From Hyalella azteca (taxonomy: Eukaryota > Arthropoda > Malacostraca > Amphipoda > Hyalellidae): a stretch of 64,000 bases of DNA. The notes below the pieces were generated by a model. That model was not told the origin of the DNA and made no database searches. It was given only the letters and a program-made list of their open reading frames with translations. The stretch is from NCBI RefSeq assembly GCF_000764305.2, contig NW_025938158.1, forward strand, positions 255,665-319,664, written 5' to 3'. Positions 48,591-60,652 of this stretch are shown piece after piece. Position 1 is the first letter of the stretch, and each line of letters begins with the position of its first letter. The translations under genes and the position numbers were made by a program.

Positions 48591-48905
48591 TATTGGAACT
48601 TGTATAATTCTCTCACGCGAATTGTACGAGTGGGACGAATGGTCTATGATATGGACCATTCGCCTATGATATGTGACAATGGTCTATGATATGGATATAT
48701 CATATAATATATGATATATATAATGGTCTATGATATGGCATATAATGGTCTATGATATGGACAATGGAATGTGGGACGAATGGTCTATGATATACGGTAT
48801 TGTTGGCAACGGAACACACATANGACAGGTCTTAATTATTGTCATAGTCTGAGTCGAATGTGGGACGAATGGTCTATGATATACGGTATTGTTGGCAACG
48901 GCAAA
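48591..48905. repeat. Scrambled GGTCTATGATATGG repeats
   Basis: The phrase GGTCTATGATATGG recurs irregularly from 48639 on. The 42-bp segment starting GTGGGACGAATGGTCTATGA occurs at 48771 and 48859. An unresolved base (N) stands at 48823, between these two copies, so assembly or consensus was uncertain here. Confidence 0.85.
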
Positions 48906-51320
48906 ATATACGTAAAGAAAAGGTGCTATGTATGCAAAAAATGGTAATATATGAAAGAAGACAATGAATAATTCGAACTCAAAGACAAATCACACTAACC
49001 GAAGAGCTGGCCGGGTTCCTTGGATACAGCAGGTATCGGCATCTAGGTCGATCATATCTTCTATAATTTGATTGTAATGTTTCGGGTATTAAGTTGTCAC
49101 ATCTCCCAGCCTGAGCACAACTGGTATTTTGGACACTGCACTTCACGTATAGAACACTTTGCACATCTTTTTCTTTACAATTATAGCACTTAAATTACAC
49201 TAAGTCTCTAAACGAACGCTATGGCTGTATGAGAAGCGAACCGAGTCAACTAGACTACTTCTCATACGACAAATCCAAGTGAATGTGGAAAATTGGAAAT
49301 TTTAAAACGGCGATGACAAGTATTTTTTGTTGAGTTTTATTTTTGTCCCTAGCGGTGCATAAGATAAAAAAACCTGTCGGAAGTCACGTTGAACTTCATG
49401 TAATTGACAATAATTGAATATTGGCCTCAAAATTGCATGACGATTACTTATTTTCGTAGTTATAAACTATAAAGAAAGTTATGGTACTTGATTACAGAGA
49501 TCCCAAATTGCTAGGAATTTAAAAGCTTTAAATTACTGCCATAAAAACTATTTTAAAAGGCGCTTCGGAAACCCTGACAATATTTAATCTTGTTTTACTC
49601 TATATTGACAATAAGTACAATCTTGAAAATTTTTTAACCGTCGATAAAGCCTGTTTTATAAAAAAATTGCTCAATTTTCATTTCAGATTCGCAAAAGTTC
49701 ACGGAAAATCTGAGAAGTTCTCAGATTTTCATCTCAGAGTTTTTTTTACAGAGCCTTATGAAATCTATGTATTACGTAGGATATCGGAACTGCTTTTACG
49801 AGAAACGTTAACAATGATCTAGTGAAAATAATGTCTTATGTGCTTCATAATCCTATTTCTTATTGTTATTGTTTAACAAAGCTTTCGTGAATGTTGTTTA
49901 TATAATGTAATGAGCTCAGTAAAATTATTATGACAAATATTATATTTTAATATTATAAAAATTATTAATTTTTGTAAAGAGCTTAACAAAAATATTATGT
50001 ATTCTTATTATCGCAGCCTCATTACCGTGTTTGAAGCTTGATTCAAATTAAGGGCATAATAATTACATTTATATTAAAAACTATGAAGTCAGCAAAGCTT
50101 CTAAAGTGCATCACGAGATTAATACTCCCTGAACCCAAGCAATATTATATAGTTTTCGTTTGCAAATCGAGAGACGATCTTTTTATGGCAGTTTTCATTT
50201 AATTTTTTCCCTGAGATTTTAAAAGAATTTTGCGTGAATATTTTTTTAAGAGATTAGCTTAGAGTACTAACGACTTACTTAGTAAACCTCGATGTAACTC
50301 GATGTAGCTTAGTAAACCTCGATGTTACTTAGTAACTTAGTAAACCTCGGTTGCGCTTTATTTAGCATAAACGATGTAATAAAGCATAAAATTAGTAATT
50401 TTCGTCCCGACGCACGGCTAATACGACATGATTTACGATCAGTCGTAGACTGGAACAAGTCGTTGCCGTTGTCGTAAACAAAGCTTGTGCAAACATTTTA
50501 TTAGTTGCAGCCCGTAATTAGCAAAACTCATGTTAAGAAGCTTGACTTTTTAATATATTTATGCAATCTTGCATGTGTGTTTCTTTCACGTTGTGAGTGT
50601 CTATATTAATATAATATTTATTGCACGGATTGAACGGTAATATCGTGTTTTATACTCTAGGGATTATGTTGTGGGTCTTAACAATAACAATAAGAATATT
50701 AACAATATTCTAACAATAGAATAGAATATTGTCAATATTCTTCAATAGAATAGATAACAATAAGAATATAGTACACAGTCATTTAATTCCAAATAGTTTT
50801 ATTAATTAGATAACGAAAAAGTTTAATTTATTTACTGAATGCCGATAAAATTTGTTTAGGCAACTGAAAAGCGTCAAAATTGTGACTAAGTACAAAATGT
50901 GCCTCAATTTGATGTAACTATTTTCATTTCATGTTTTGTAATGCTTATGCTCGCTTTCAAGATGTGTTTAAATATGCTAAATACGTGCAGGATGTTGTAT
51001 TAAAACATACTATAAAATAGTTACAACCCAACTAAAATAATTAAAACTGATTTATTCGTTTAATTCGTAAGTAAAATGCATTTAAATATTATTGATTTTT
51101 GACAAAAATAAGACACGAGAGAATTTTAATGCATGAACTTGAACTTTTAAAATTTGTTTTATGTTACTTTGTGGGCATTATCTGATTAGGCAATAGGGTA
51201 TTTTAGATATTATCCATTTATGTACTGATATTAAATGCGCATTGCAATTACAATACTACAAATTCAGTGATATTCACAATATTTTCTTTTCTGCACGATA
51301 TTTCATGCCCAGAAAATAGA
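48906..51320. other. Gene-free stretch with small inverted repeats
   Basis: 10-bp arms GTATGAGAAG (49227-49236) and CTTCTCATAC (49258-49267) form a hairpin with a 21-nt loop. 50276-50347 has three or four short repeats of CTTAGTAAACCTCGATGT. AGAATATT/AATATTCT inverted repeats lie near 50693-50750. On the minus strand near 49060-49180, frames carry cysteines (RCAKCSIREVQCPKYQLC) recalling transposon zinc fingers, but they are broken. Confidence 0.45.
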
Positions 51321-52110
51321 AAATGTACTTTACTTGACCCCAGAAAGTTCTCAAGTCCCCCCTTCCATTGAGCCCTCAATTAAACGACGTTTCCGGCGCG
51401 ACGTTTATTACTTTGTACGGCGGATGTCGAATGATGCGAGTCACTCGTGAAGAAGTTATAGCCTAACTCTACTATCCTCTACTCGACTATCCTCTACATC
51501 CTCTACTCGACTATCCTCTACATCCTCTACTCGACTATCCTCTACATCCTCTACTCTAAATGTACTTTACTTGACCCCAGAAAGTTCTCAAGTCCCCCCT
51601 TCAATTGAGCCCTCAATTTAGCGACGTTTCAGGCGCCACGTTTATTGCTTCGTTACTTTGTATGGCGGATGTCGAATGATGCAAGTCACTTGTGAAGAAG
51701 CTAGCTTAACTCTACTAGCCTCTATATCCTCTACTCTACTATCCTCTACATCCTCTACTCTACTATCCTCTACATTCACTACTTGACTACCCTTTACATT
51801 CTCTCCCATTGCATCCTCTAATCTACTATATCCTTTTCATACTCTACTCTACTATCGTCTATATACATTCTCTACTAGACTACCATTTACATCCTCGACT
51901 CTGCCATCTTTACATCCTCTCCCCTACTATCCTTTGTATCCTCTACTCAACTATCCTTTATATCCTCTACTATACTATCCTCTACATACATTATCTACTT
52001 GATTACCCTTTACATCTTCTACTATCCTCTACAGCCTTTACTCGGCTTTCCTTTACATAATCTACTCTACTATCCTTTACATCCTCCACTTCACTATCCT
52101 CCACATCCTC
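51321..52110. repeat. CTCTACATCCTCTACTCGAC array inside a 237-bp duplication
   Basis: A 237-bp unit starting AAATGTACTTTACTTGACCC (51321 and 51558) is duplicated in tandem. Both copies end in a pyrimidine-rich minisatellite of about 24 bp (CTCTACTCGACTATCCTCTA), which continues with degenerate units to about 52110. Plus-strand frames of 60-83 codons within it are artefacts. Confidence 0.9.
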
Positions 52111-52703
52111 TACTGCATACGTGCATGAGATCCCACCAGGCAGCCCACCTCGAAGGATTGCTGTATAAGCACAAAGGCTAAACGTTTAACTCGTAAATCT
52201 TTTCGCATGGCAGAAGAAATAGAAAAGTTCATTTCTCTGATGATAATGATGAAATGACTCGCTGTTGAATGTCGTATTTAAGATAAATTAAATATCACAT
52301 CCGAATTTTTGTGCATTAACAAGTTAGTTTCATCGTATGTATTCTTATTGTTAAAAAAAGATGATTCAAAAGTATTTAGCAATCTCCGATATAAAGAGTA
52401 GCCAAATGCCTATGAAAACTCTTTCAGCGAACACAATAATTTATATAATAATTATTATATATTATATTAGGTATATATTAGGATCAAATTATATTAGGTT
52501 GAATAATTATTAATTATTGAACCTAATTATATTTCTTTGGCAATTTTCATCTCGCTATAGAATACCAAATTAAATTTCTCCGTGCCGGATGTCACAAAAA
52601 CAGAAAATCAAACATTTCAGAAGGAGAAAACCCACTCATAAAAAAGAGCAGCAACATTCATCACCAAAGTTTATACACAGATTTTCTCATTGCATTGAAA
52701 ATC
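52111..52703. other. Gene-free stretch with AT hairpin
   Basis: ATTAGGTTGAATAATT and its near-complement AATTATTGAACCTAAT form an imperfect hairpin at about 52493-52530. Nothing else recognised. Confidence 0.5.
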
Positions 52704-52849
52704 AAAAAATATAACTCAGTAATCACTGCAGCGAGTGACAGAGAGCGCATTTTCTCGTCGACGAAAACGTGAAGTCACGGACGGACAGACGGACGGACGG
52801 ACATGACGAGCACAATAGTGCATTTTTTTATAATCTAGAAAATGCGCTA
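52704..52849 (-). mobile_element. Helentron-like non-autonomous element, copy D
   Basis: Plus-strand reading: A-rich end, a palindrome with two differences (ATCACTGCAGCGAGT), AGCGCATTTTCTC, TCGTCGACGA, a short GGAC/AGAC run, and GAAAATGCGCTA after a degraded TATAATCTA segment. Oriented opposite to copy E, 350 bp away. Confidence 0.75.
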
Positions 52850-53199
52850 CAAAGTTTTTCGCGCACAGAATTTATCTGCAAGAAAAACTAAGAATTTCCT
52901 GACATGCTCGATCAACATACTCTTCCACCAAGTTGAAGAAATTTAGTGAGTTTTACGCGTCAATAAGTAATGTGGATGATGGCCGGTACGTGATCATTTA
53001 CTCGTATCAGGTTTGTTCAGAAAGTTCCTAAATCAACTTAATGTAAACTGTATAATTCGTTAAACGCATCATCTATGGAATAATTGTTAACCTTTAATCT
53101 TTAATCTTCGAAGTTTCAGCATATAAAAGTTGATTATAAACACGGAATATTATCCAGTATCATCCTGAGCTGAGAGAATATAATTGAAAAGCTACTCAC

Positions 53200-53362
53200 T
53201 AGCGCATTTTCAAATTTATGGAAAAAAGGCGCTATTGTGATCGTCATGTCCGTCCGTCCGTCCGTCTATCTGTCCGTCTGTCCATCCGTGGCTTCAAGTT
53301 TTCGTCGACGACAAAATGCGCTCTCTGTCACTCACTGTAGTGACTACTGAGTTATATTTTTA
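53200..53362 (+). mobile_element. Helentron-like non-autonomous element, copy E
   Basis: TAGCGCATTTTCAAATTTATGG, about nine GTCY units (some CTAT/CCAT variants), TTTTCGTCGACGACAAAATG, then the palindrome with two mismatches (ACTCACTGTAGTGACT) and a T-rich end. Confidence 0.75.
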
Positions 53363-53649
53363 TTCAGTTCAATTAATAATGGTTGAGCAGCAGTAAATAT
53401 TCAAAATATGAATAATCTAAACGAATAAGTTTTAAATTCTATTAAAAACTGCTTTGAGTTTACTCTCAACGTTCTCTCAACGTTTTGAAAGAGCGTAATA
53501 TTTTAGTGGTTTTATAACTCTAAAAATTGGTCTAAATTACAGTTTGTAATAATTGAAGAATTAAATCGCGGTGTATTATGCAATGAATTTTCTTGTATAT
53601 AACTATTTTCTACGCAACTATTATTATTATTATTATTCATTATGACATT

Positions 53650-53969
53650 ATTTCGGAAATAAGTTGGAGAACTTTAATATTGATTGAACTCTATATATAA
53701 ATGAACTCAACATTTAGACTTTAGCGTTTGCTTTGATAATACATTTTTAAACTTCTGAAGCCCAACTGTATTACTTATGTTCTATAAATTTTTTTGTTCA
53801 TATATTCGAGCCCAATTTCGGAAATAAGTTGGAGAACTTTAAATATTGATAGAACTCTATACATAAATGAACTCAACAGTTAGACTTTAGCGTTTGCTTT
53901 GATAATACATTTTTAAACTTCTGAAGCCCAACTGTATTACTTATGTTCTATAAATTTTTTTGTTCATTA
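53650..53969. repeat. 165-bp tandem duplication
   Basis: Two copies starting ATTTCGGAAATAAGTTGGAG at 53650 and 53815, almost identical over about 150 bp. The second lacks the last few bases. An (ATT)n microsatellite lies just before, at 53619-53636. Confidence 0.95.
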
Positions 53970-54106
53970 ATAATTTTGCATTTGCATCAGGTGCATGACA
54001 TGCAATACAGTTGCACACAAAGCTGCCTTACATCAACTACACGCTTTTTATTCTTCCCACACCGTACCCCTGTTGCAAGGAATTAATGTAAGGCTTTCTT
54101 TTTCAG

Positions 54107-54319
54107 CCCTCAAAAGGCCTGATCTCAATCGATCACTCTGATCTCCATGCCTGGAAATTTACAAATAGTCTTTCAATTTTGTCGTTTACTCTCACTATAA
54201 AATTTCCTAACTTTTGTTTCAAGCGAGGACACAAGAGGGAGGGTGGAGAACAGGCATTTTCTCACTATGTGAATTTTGTCGCGTGTGAGGTTGTTGGATC
54301 ATTGAATTTTTCTGCCTAA
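54107..54319 (+). CDS. Possible terminal exon, unrecognised
   Basis: A strong acceptor (GGCTTTCTTTTTCAG) ends at 54106. It is followed in phase 0 by 70 open codons and a TAA. The translation starts PSKGLISIDHSDLHAWKF and later has FKRGHKREGGEQAFSHYVN. The second half looks less protein-like. No family recognised. Confidence 0.2.
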   Translation, partial: PSKGLISIDHSDLHAWKFTNSLSILSFTLTIKFPNFCFKRGHKREGGEQAFSHYVNFVACEVVGSLNFSA

Positions 54320-56664
54320 TTAGCGGTTTCCTTGTACAATTCTGAGTTTTTAAGAACAGGCGCTACATTTTTGATATCGATGATATTTTTGCCAATCTTA
54401 CAGTGAATAATTGTACTCTTGTGCCAAAAATATAGCTGAATGGTCTCGAATAGGATGTAAAAAATACATTTTCTTACATTGAAAAATAAATTACAGTTCT
54501 TTGTATCATAAATTCCGAAGCCATCTGTAGCATCATTTGACGAGAAATTTTTATACCGTATGAATTCTATCGATACAAGTGGCAATAATTCTTCAAGATT
54601 TGTTTCTGTTTTGTTACTCGAGTTCAGGGAAATATTTGCATATTCATATTTATGTCATTAGAATTCTTAAATCGTACGGTAACCAGAAATTCAATGCAAA
54701 GAAAACGCGATGTAATTTAAACATATATTCGTGGAAAACGTTTCCAGCTAAACAAAATTTTATGTAATATATTAAGTACAGTCAATATAAAAAGCATAAT
54801 TTACATAAAAAAACATAACCTATGAACCGAATAAATGCGACAAGGTGCATGAAAACCTATTGATTAGAATTTTAGAACAGTATGCTTTGAACTGAACATT
54901 TTTTGTAGAAATGATGACAGAGCTAAAGTTCCCGATAATAATCGAGGAATATATAATGAATGTACTGGGCTTTTTCATTGTTTCCAAGCCCTTACTTTGC
55001 TTTCAAATTCTTATTTTTGTAAAGATGAGTTAGTGACTGGCCATGCACGCTCTTATTTCCAGCTTTGTGCTGCCAAAGAGAAGTGGCCACGAGTGGCATC
55101 GGTTGCATCCTTTTAATTGCCTTGTATTGAGCAGGAGCGTCTCGATCTTCTCACACGTTCACGACGAGTGATTTCCACGACGTGTGGCAAACATAAAATT
55201 CTTATTGTAACATGGGAGGCCAGGAGCTGACCTCTGCACAAATATAACCTGATTGTAGTAATTGGCTGTGTTTATCGTGGAAGCGAAATACCTACCAATC
55301 AAAGGTAATACCATCTTAATAGGAATACATTACCGCAGCAGAAATAAATACTGTTCATGAATTTTAATGTTTATGATCCGTTTCAGGATTGAATTATTTA
55401 TTTAAAAAAATAGATTAGATTATTAAGATAATAAGAAGAAATTGAAACCGTTATAAATTTTTATGAATCTAATTCTGAGAAGTAACAGCCGAAAGTAAAC
55501 AGAGAAAAAATAATTTTATCGGGCTTCAGAATAAAATAGTTTTTTTGGACGTCCGTAGTCAGTAGCTTTATCAAGTTTACATTCATATTCACGTTTCATG
55601 TTGCGTTTCATGGTTATTGAAAAGATTATGACTGGTTAAGGTCGCATCAGCATTGATTCTACAAGTGGTATTAGAAGGTGCTTCGCTTACGACGTGAAGC
55701 TCCAAAAGAAAAAAAATCGTTTTTATCACTCTCCAAAATTGAAAGTTTTACGGAATGTTGGTGACCGGTCCCGAGCCGTCGAAAGAATAATCATAATTCA
55801 CACGTGATATCCTTCCTTAAAGGAGACTAAGTTTTAGTACTGAATATACAGGTATATATATCGAATATACAGGAATATATACAGAAATATGTTTCGCAGA
55901 TATATACAGACATATCTGTGATCGATAGGTCGATGGCTTCTGTTGAGTACACAGCGAGTTGACTGGCTGTGTTTGCTCGTCGTACACGAGGCTCCCGATG
56001 GCTTTAATACAGCAGATCTGGCTCAGACCTCAGCAAAAGTAGGAGATCTCATCGTTTCCGAGCCCTCGATCCTGTAGATTACACGCACGACCGACTTGAG
56101 ACGAGCGGATTACTTGAGGATCCAGGGTAACATGTTATAGGCATGGCTAGATTTATGTTTGGACGTCTAAAATGGATTAATGGAGGTAATTTTCAATTAT
56201 TTCAATGGTGTATCAGTTAATATGTTGTTTTGGAGGTGAATAATTTTTATGGAGTTTTCTGTTATAGTAGTGTGATCACTTGATGAAGTTATAGTAAATG
56301 CATATGGTCATAAAATGATCACAAATACCCAAGGTAACTTTTATTTAATGGAGAAATTCTGAGCTTAAGCGATATAATTCATTTTGATTTTTCAAATAAT
56401 ATGAGTACGTCGGTTCAGGTGCAAACTTGTACATGTGAAAGGCAGTGAAAGGAAGTGCGGTGCAACCTTTCTCTGGATTGTTTGCAGTATAAATTTTATG
56501 CGACGGTGTCGTCTGATTGTTTTAGTTGTTGACGAATAAATTCATTATTAAATTTGCTTGCATCATTACAACTATATTGGGCTGAAACCCCGTACACATA
56601 ACAGAAGATTTTCATCTTTTAAAATACTGCTTTCAAAAATGTTTTATTTTAAACTTTGGTAGGC
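54320..56664. other. Gene-free stretch
   Basis: AT-rich, with GC-richer patches at 55020-55260 and 55930-56130. A short degenerate ATATACAGGAATATATAC repeat lies at 55845-55915. The 89-codon minus frame at 54316-54585 is unrecognised. Confidence 0.4.
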
Positions 56665-56798
56665 GACTCAAAAACGGAATACAATTTTTTACATAAACGG
56701 AAATTTGAGTGATTGTTTTTAAACCTTAGCTGACTCAAAAACGGAATACAATTTTTTACATAAACAGAAATTTGAGTTATGGTTTTTAAACATCGTTG
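56665..56798. repeat. 67-bp tandem duplication
   Basis: Two copies starting GACTCAAAAACGGAATACAA, offset by 67 bp, with a handful of differences. It produces overlapping minus-strand frames that are not genes. Confidence 0.9.
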
Positions 56799-57754
56799 AA
56801 TTTTCAAATTTAAAGTTAATTCTCGCGTGAGATTTGACGACAAATTTCGCTTCTAGCGTCGCGTCTTCCATGTAGGCAATTTTCTGTGGGTTTGCTAATG
56901 GAGAAAGTCTTGCCGACGTGCCCTCAGTCAACATTCAGCGGATTATTATCCAAGAAGATTTGCTGAGCGAAATTTTGAGCCCTTCTGCTATAATTGAAGA
57001 GGCTTGAAGGGCCGCTGAGTTTTGGCTTGGATAAAATGAAGCTGTTGCCGCCCGTGGAATTTACTGATAAGCGGAAGATGGCATAGAAAATTAATTTATG
57101 TTATATTTTGCTCGATATAATTGCGCCATGTAAGCTGGAGTGAGGGAGTGACACAAAAAGATGGTGAAAAAATGTGTACTGGAGTGATGATGAGTGATAA
57201 CTAATGAAAATGTGTCATGTATATACTATCTGTTGAGATATCAAACATCACATACCGAGCATCTAGTCCAACATCCAACGAGATCTAAAAAAAAACACTT
57301 TTATAAATCCAACACCAGAGAAGCGTGGATTCACCACAAAAATAGATTGCATACCTGGGTACCAACATGTTTTCCAGCAACATAGCTGAGCTAGCAATGG
57401 GTTGTGAATCGATATACCAACCATTCACACTGTCATATGCATCAAACCTTCAACACTTTAAACGGGCCATACATCGAGGCGCAAACATGAATTTTTGGGC
57501 TACAAACAAATACGCCACCTAGCGACCAAAAACGTTCAGCTCCAGAGATACAGCAATCGTCCATTAAACTAATTTCAAGACACATTATCGACGGCCTCAT
57601 AAGAACTCGCACGACACTAAGCGACATTCAAATGTTCTCCATTCAGAGCTGCAAAATTTTTGTTCAGACACATCAAACATTGAAGCTAAGAACGAACCAA
57701 CTACCTACCTATATCCGTACACGCACCTAGCGTTTTAGAGAGGTACCTAGCTAC
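56799..57754. other. Gene-free stretch with a weak coding-like segment
   Basis: At 56876-57007 (plus) 43 codons are open and read protein-like (NGESLADVPSVNIQRIII, QEDLLSEILSPSAIIEEA) before TGA. The acceptor would be the weak TCTTCCATGTAG. The opposite strand is open as well. Unresolved. Confidence 0.3.
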
Positions 57755-58070
57755 CACAGCGGTTCTTAGTGACGACGCAACCTATCCAGCCACTAAGGCG
57801 CTACCTAGCGAACTGTCAAGAAAGCGCCTATTTAGCTACCATGGGGCTACCTAGCGAACTACCAAGGGGTCTAGTGCCACCGAGACACTACCTAGCCTGC
57901 TTTCAAAGGCATTTCCTAACGAACTATCAAGGTATTACCAAGCTATCCACCATGGAGCTACCAAGCATTTCACCAGTGTGCTACCTAGCAAGCCACTAAG
58001 GAACCCGTAGCAACCCACCAAAGAACTACCTGGATAGCAACCATGGAACTACCAAGCTAGCAACCAAGAA
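57755..58070. repeat. Degenerate ~28-bp minisatellite (CTACCTAGCGAACTACCAAG)
   Basis: Ten or so diverged units built on GCTACCTAGCGAACTACCAA, with ACCATGGAGCTACC variants. A 76-codon plus-strand frame inside it is an artefact. Confidence 0.8.
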
Positions 58071-58089
58071 AATGCTTAACGAGCTGAAC

Positions 58090-58314
58090 CGAATCACAAA
58101 GAGAGCTACTGAGAAGCAGGCGTCAATTTATTTTCTGTCGATTTGCAGCGAAGTTAATGAGAAACGAATCACAAAGAGAGCTACTGAGAAGCAGGCGTCA
58201 ATTTATTTTCTGTCGATATGCAGCGAAGTTAAAGAGAAACGAATCACAAAGAGAGCTACTGAGAAGCAGGCGTCAATTTATTTTCTGTCGATATGCGGCG
58301 AAGTTAAAGAGAGT
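58090..58314. repeat. 75-bp triplication
   Basis: Three near-identical 75-bp units starting CGAATCACAAAGAGAGCTAC at 58090, 58165 and 58240. As 75 is a multiple of three, two plus frames read through with a 25-residue period (RITKRATEKQASIYFLSICS in one). The frame of 58072-58365 has an ATG just upstream and 97 codons, so a small repetitive protein is not excluded. I favour a simple tandem repeat. Confidence 0.95.
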
Positions 58315-60524
58315 TACTCGCCTCCTGGCCGTATCGCTATCGAGGTTATCGGCAGTTCTCGGTAGTTCAAAGACCTCTGCCTCAGGTTCAATATTGAGGC
58401 TCCGTTCTTTTGCATGAACTAAGGACTGATATACAAATATCTGCTGACTTCAAACTCAATACTCGTTCATTATTAACAGGAAAGTCTTTTCGCGATAAAC
58501 TGTAGTTAACATAATTTCATCGTTTTTTAATCAATTTTAAATGATGTTGGTAGTTTGCGGAGGTCAGGTTCAAAAATAAAAATCATACCGAGGAAAGAGT
58601 AATAACAGAAATAATTGACTAGGAATAATTTAAATTCGTTTATTGCAATTTATTGTTTTAATGAAGTGAAATTATTGCATCTCAGTGATTACATTTAATT
58701 CTTTCGAGTGAATATGCATTTGAGAGGCAGTGAAATAATTTAATTTTATCATTATATGTGTTTAAACGTTACACAACTCGGGATTGTAAAAAATCTGATC
58801 TAAATTTATTACAGCAGAAAATATTTTATAAGGAGACTTATGGGCTTATAATATCAAACGTAGTCGAAAGTGAAAAGTGTTCCGAGTGAGTTTTTTGCGA
58901 TTGTGACAAAACAAATGAAACTTAGCTGTTATAGCAAACAAAAATTTGAAAATATTGCTTCACAAAAATAGGAAAACAAGGCCCCGAAAAAACTACATTA
59001 TATACCACAATATATTCTGTTAGATTCGTAGATTGCATCAAAAGAAAGAATTTTGTCAGAAGTGTAAGGAACAATTTCGATTCAAGTCAATATTACTACT
59101 TTGAAAGATCAGTGGCCATTATCACTGTGAAATTCATTTTTTATATTCTTCAAAAAGTTCATTGATCCTGCAATTTAAATTGAAATTGAAATTGAATCGA
59201 AATAGCCGTAATTAATGTGACACCTTTTTATATAAAAAACGTTATAGATTACTTAATCGGAAAAATTGTAGCGAATTTATTCATATAACACATCACTTAT
59301 TGATGGTCAATATGCCGTTTCCCAAATAAATGATAAGAATATTTCCGAGTATTTTTTTTAATGAATATGATCCGTAGCGAACTATAGAAGTAAAATATTA
59401 TAATTCAATTTCACGGAATCGATGAAAGTTGGATTCACGTTATCTGAAGAGAAGTTTTTCTTAGAATTTTTGAGATCGCTTGAATCCGAACCAAGGCCAA
59501 CAAAAAAAGATGCTACGTGATTCCCGTTTTATCCCAAGAAATATTTCACCAAAAATAACTTTGTTTACGTTTTTCTGAAGAAATTCTCCGCGAGAAAATC
59601 AAAACATGACAGATGTATTTGTTGGACCGTAGAAGGGCGGAAGGATTTTTGATACTCGTTCTATAGGGGCTTTACCATTGCAAAAAAATTTATCGCTTGT
59701 TTGAACCACGACCGAATAGATAAAAAATTTAGAGATGCACCACAACAAAACTACGTCGATGAACGCTATAAGATTGTAAGAACCCAGTTAAACCTGAAAA
59801 ATTCTATTATTCAAATGAATTTTCAATTCAACAGAGAAATAAATTAAAGTGTTATTGAGTGAATTAAAAGAATTAAAATCATTTCACTTGCATTTATATT
59901 TTTTCAAGTCAAATGTATTCTAATACTTTTTCTTTGCTGTAATAAATATTTATATACAAGATGCCGGCATGACAAGTTTTAAGACAATTATATTTTTCAA
60001 GAAGGTATGAGTAGAATTTTCCTCTTTCACATGTTTTTTTAAACATTAGTCAAGAAATACAAGTTTTTTCGAAAATTGGTAGCGGTACTAATAACAATAG
60101 CCTATAGTCTTCATTAAATTATCTTGAAACATGCATATAGGCAATTGCCCTTAATACAGCTGTACGAGATATTAGCAAATGATTCAGTGGATTGAAAATT
60201 CAAAACAATTTGAGTACCAAGATTCTTAAGAATCATTCAGAGATCGTTGGGATACATAATGTTTAAATTAAGTTTCTTTAAAACTCAGCAATGTTTTTTG
60301 AAGACGTTCTTAAGCGCATCTATGACGAGCAAAATTTATTCTTTGGTTTAGTTTTTAATACAATAATTTTTAAACTCGCAGCCCTCTTGAATTGATCCCA
60401 TCAAGTTGAATTCCAACAAATATGTTGCCAAAAGAGTCTAAACTCTTCCGCAGAGCAAAGACTAGGGGCACAACTTAAAAAAATGTACCTCGTACTTGCA
60501 TATCAGGTTTGAAGATAAGACACA
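58315..60524. other. Gene-free stretch
   Basis: AT-rich unique DNA; nothing recognised. Confidence 0.45.
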
Positions 60525-60618
60525 CAAAAAATATACCTCAGTACTCACTGCATTGAGTGACAGAGAGCGCATTTTCTCGTCGACGAAAACTTGAGGTCAC
60601 GGACGGACGGACAGACGG

Positions 60619-60652
<34 letters not shown>
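60525..60652 (-). mobile_element. Helentron-like element, copy F, truncated
   Basis: Plus-strand reading: A-rich end, a palindrome with one mismatch (ACTCACTGCATTGAGT), AGCGCATTTTCTC, TCGTCGACGA, and then the longest microsatellite of the family, about 13 units of GGAC and AGAC. The element stops inside the microsatellite: the expected ATGGCGAGCACAATAG block and distal inverted repeat are missing. Confidence 0.75.
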
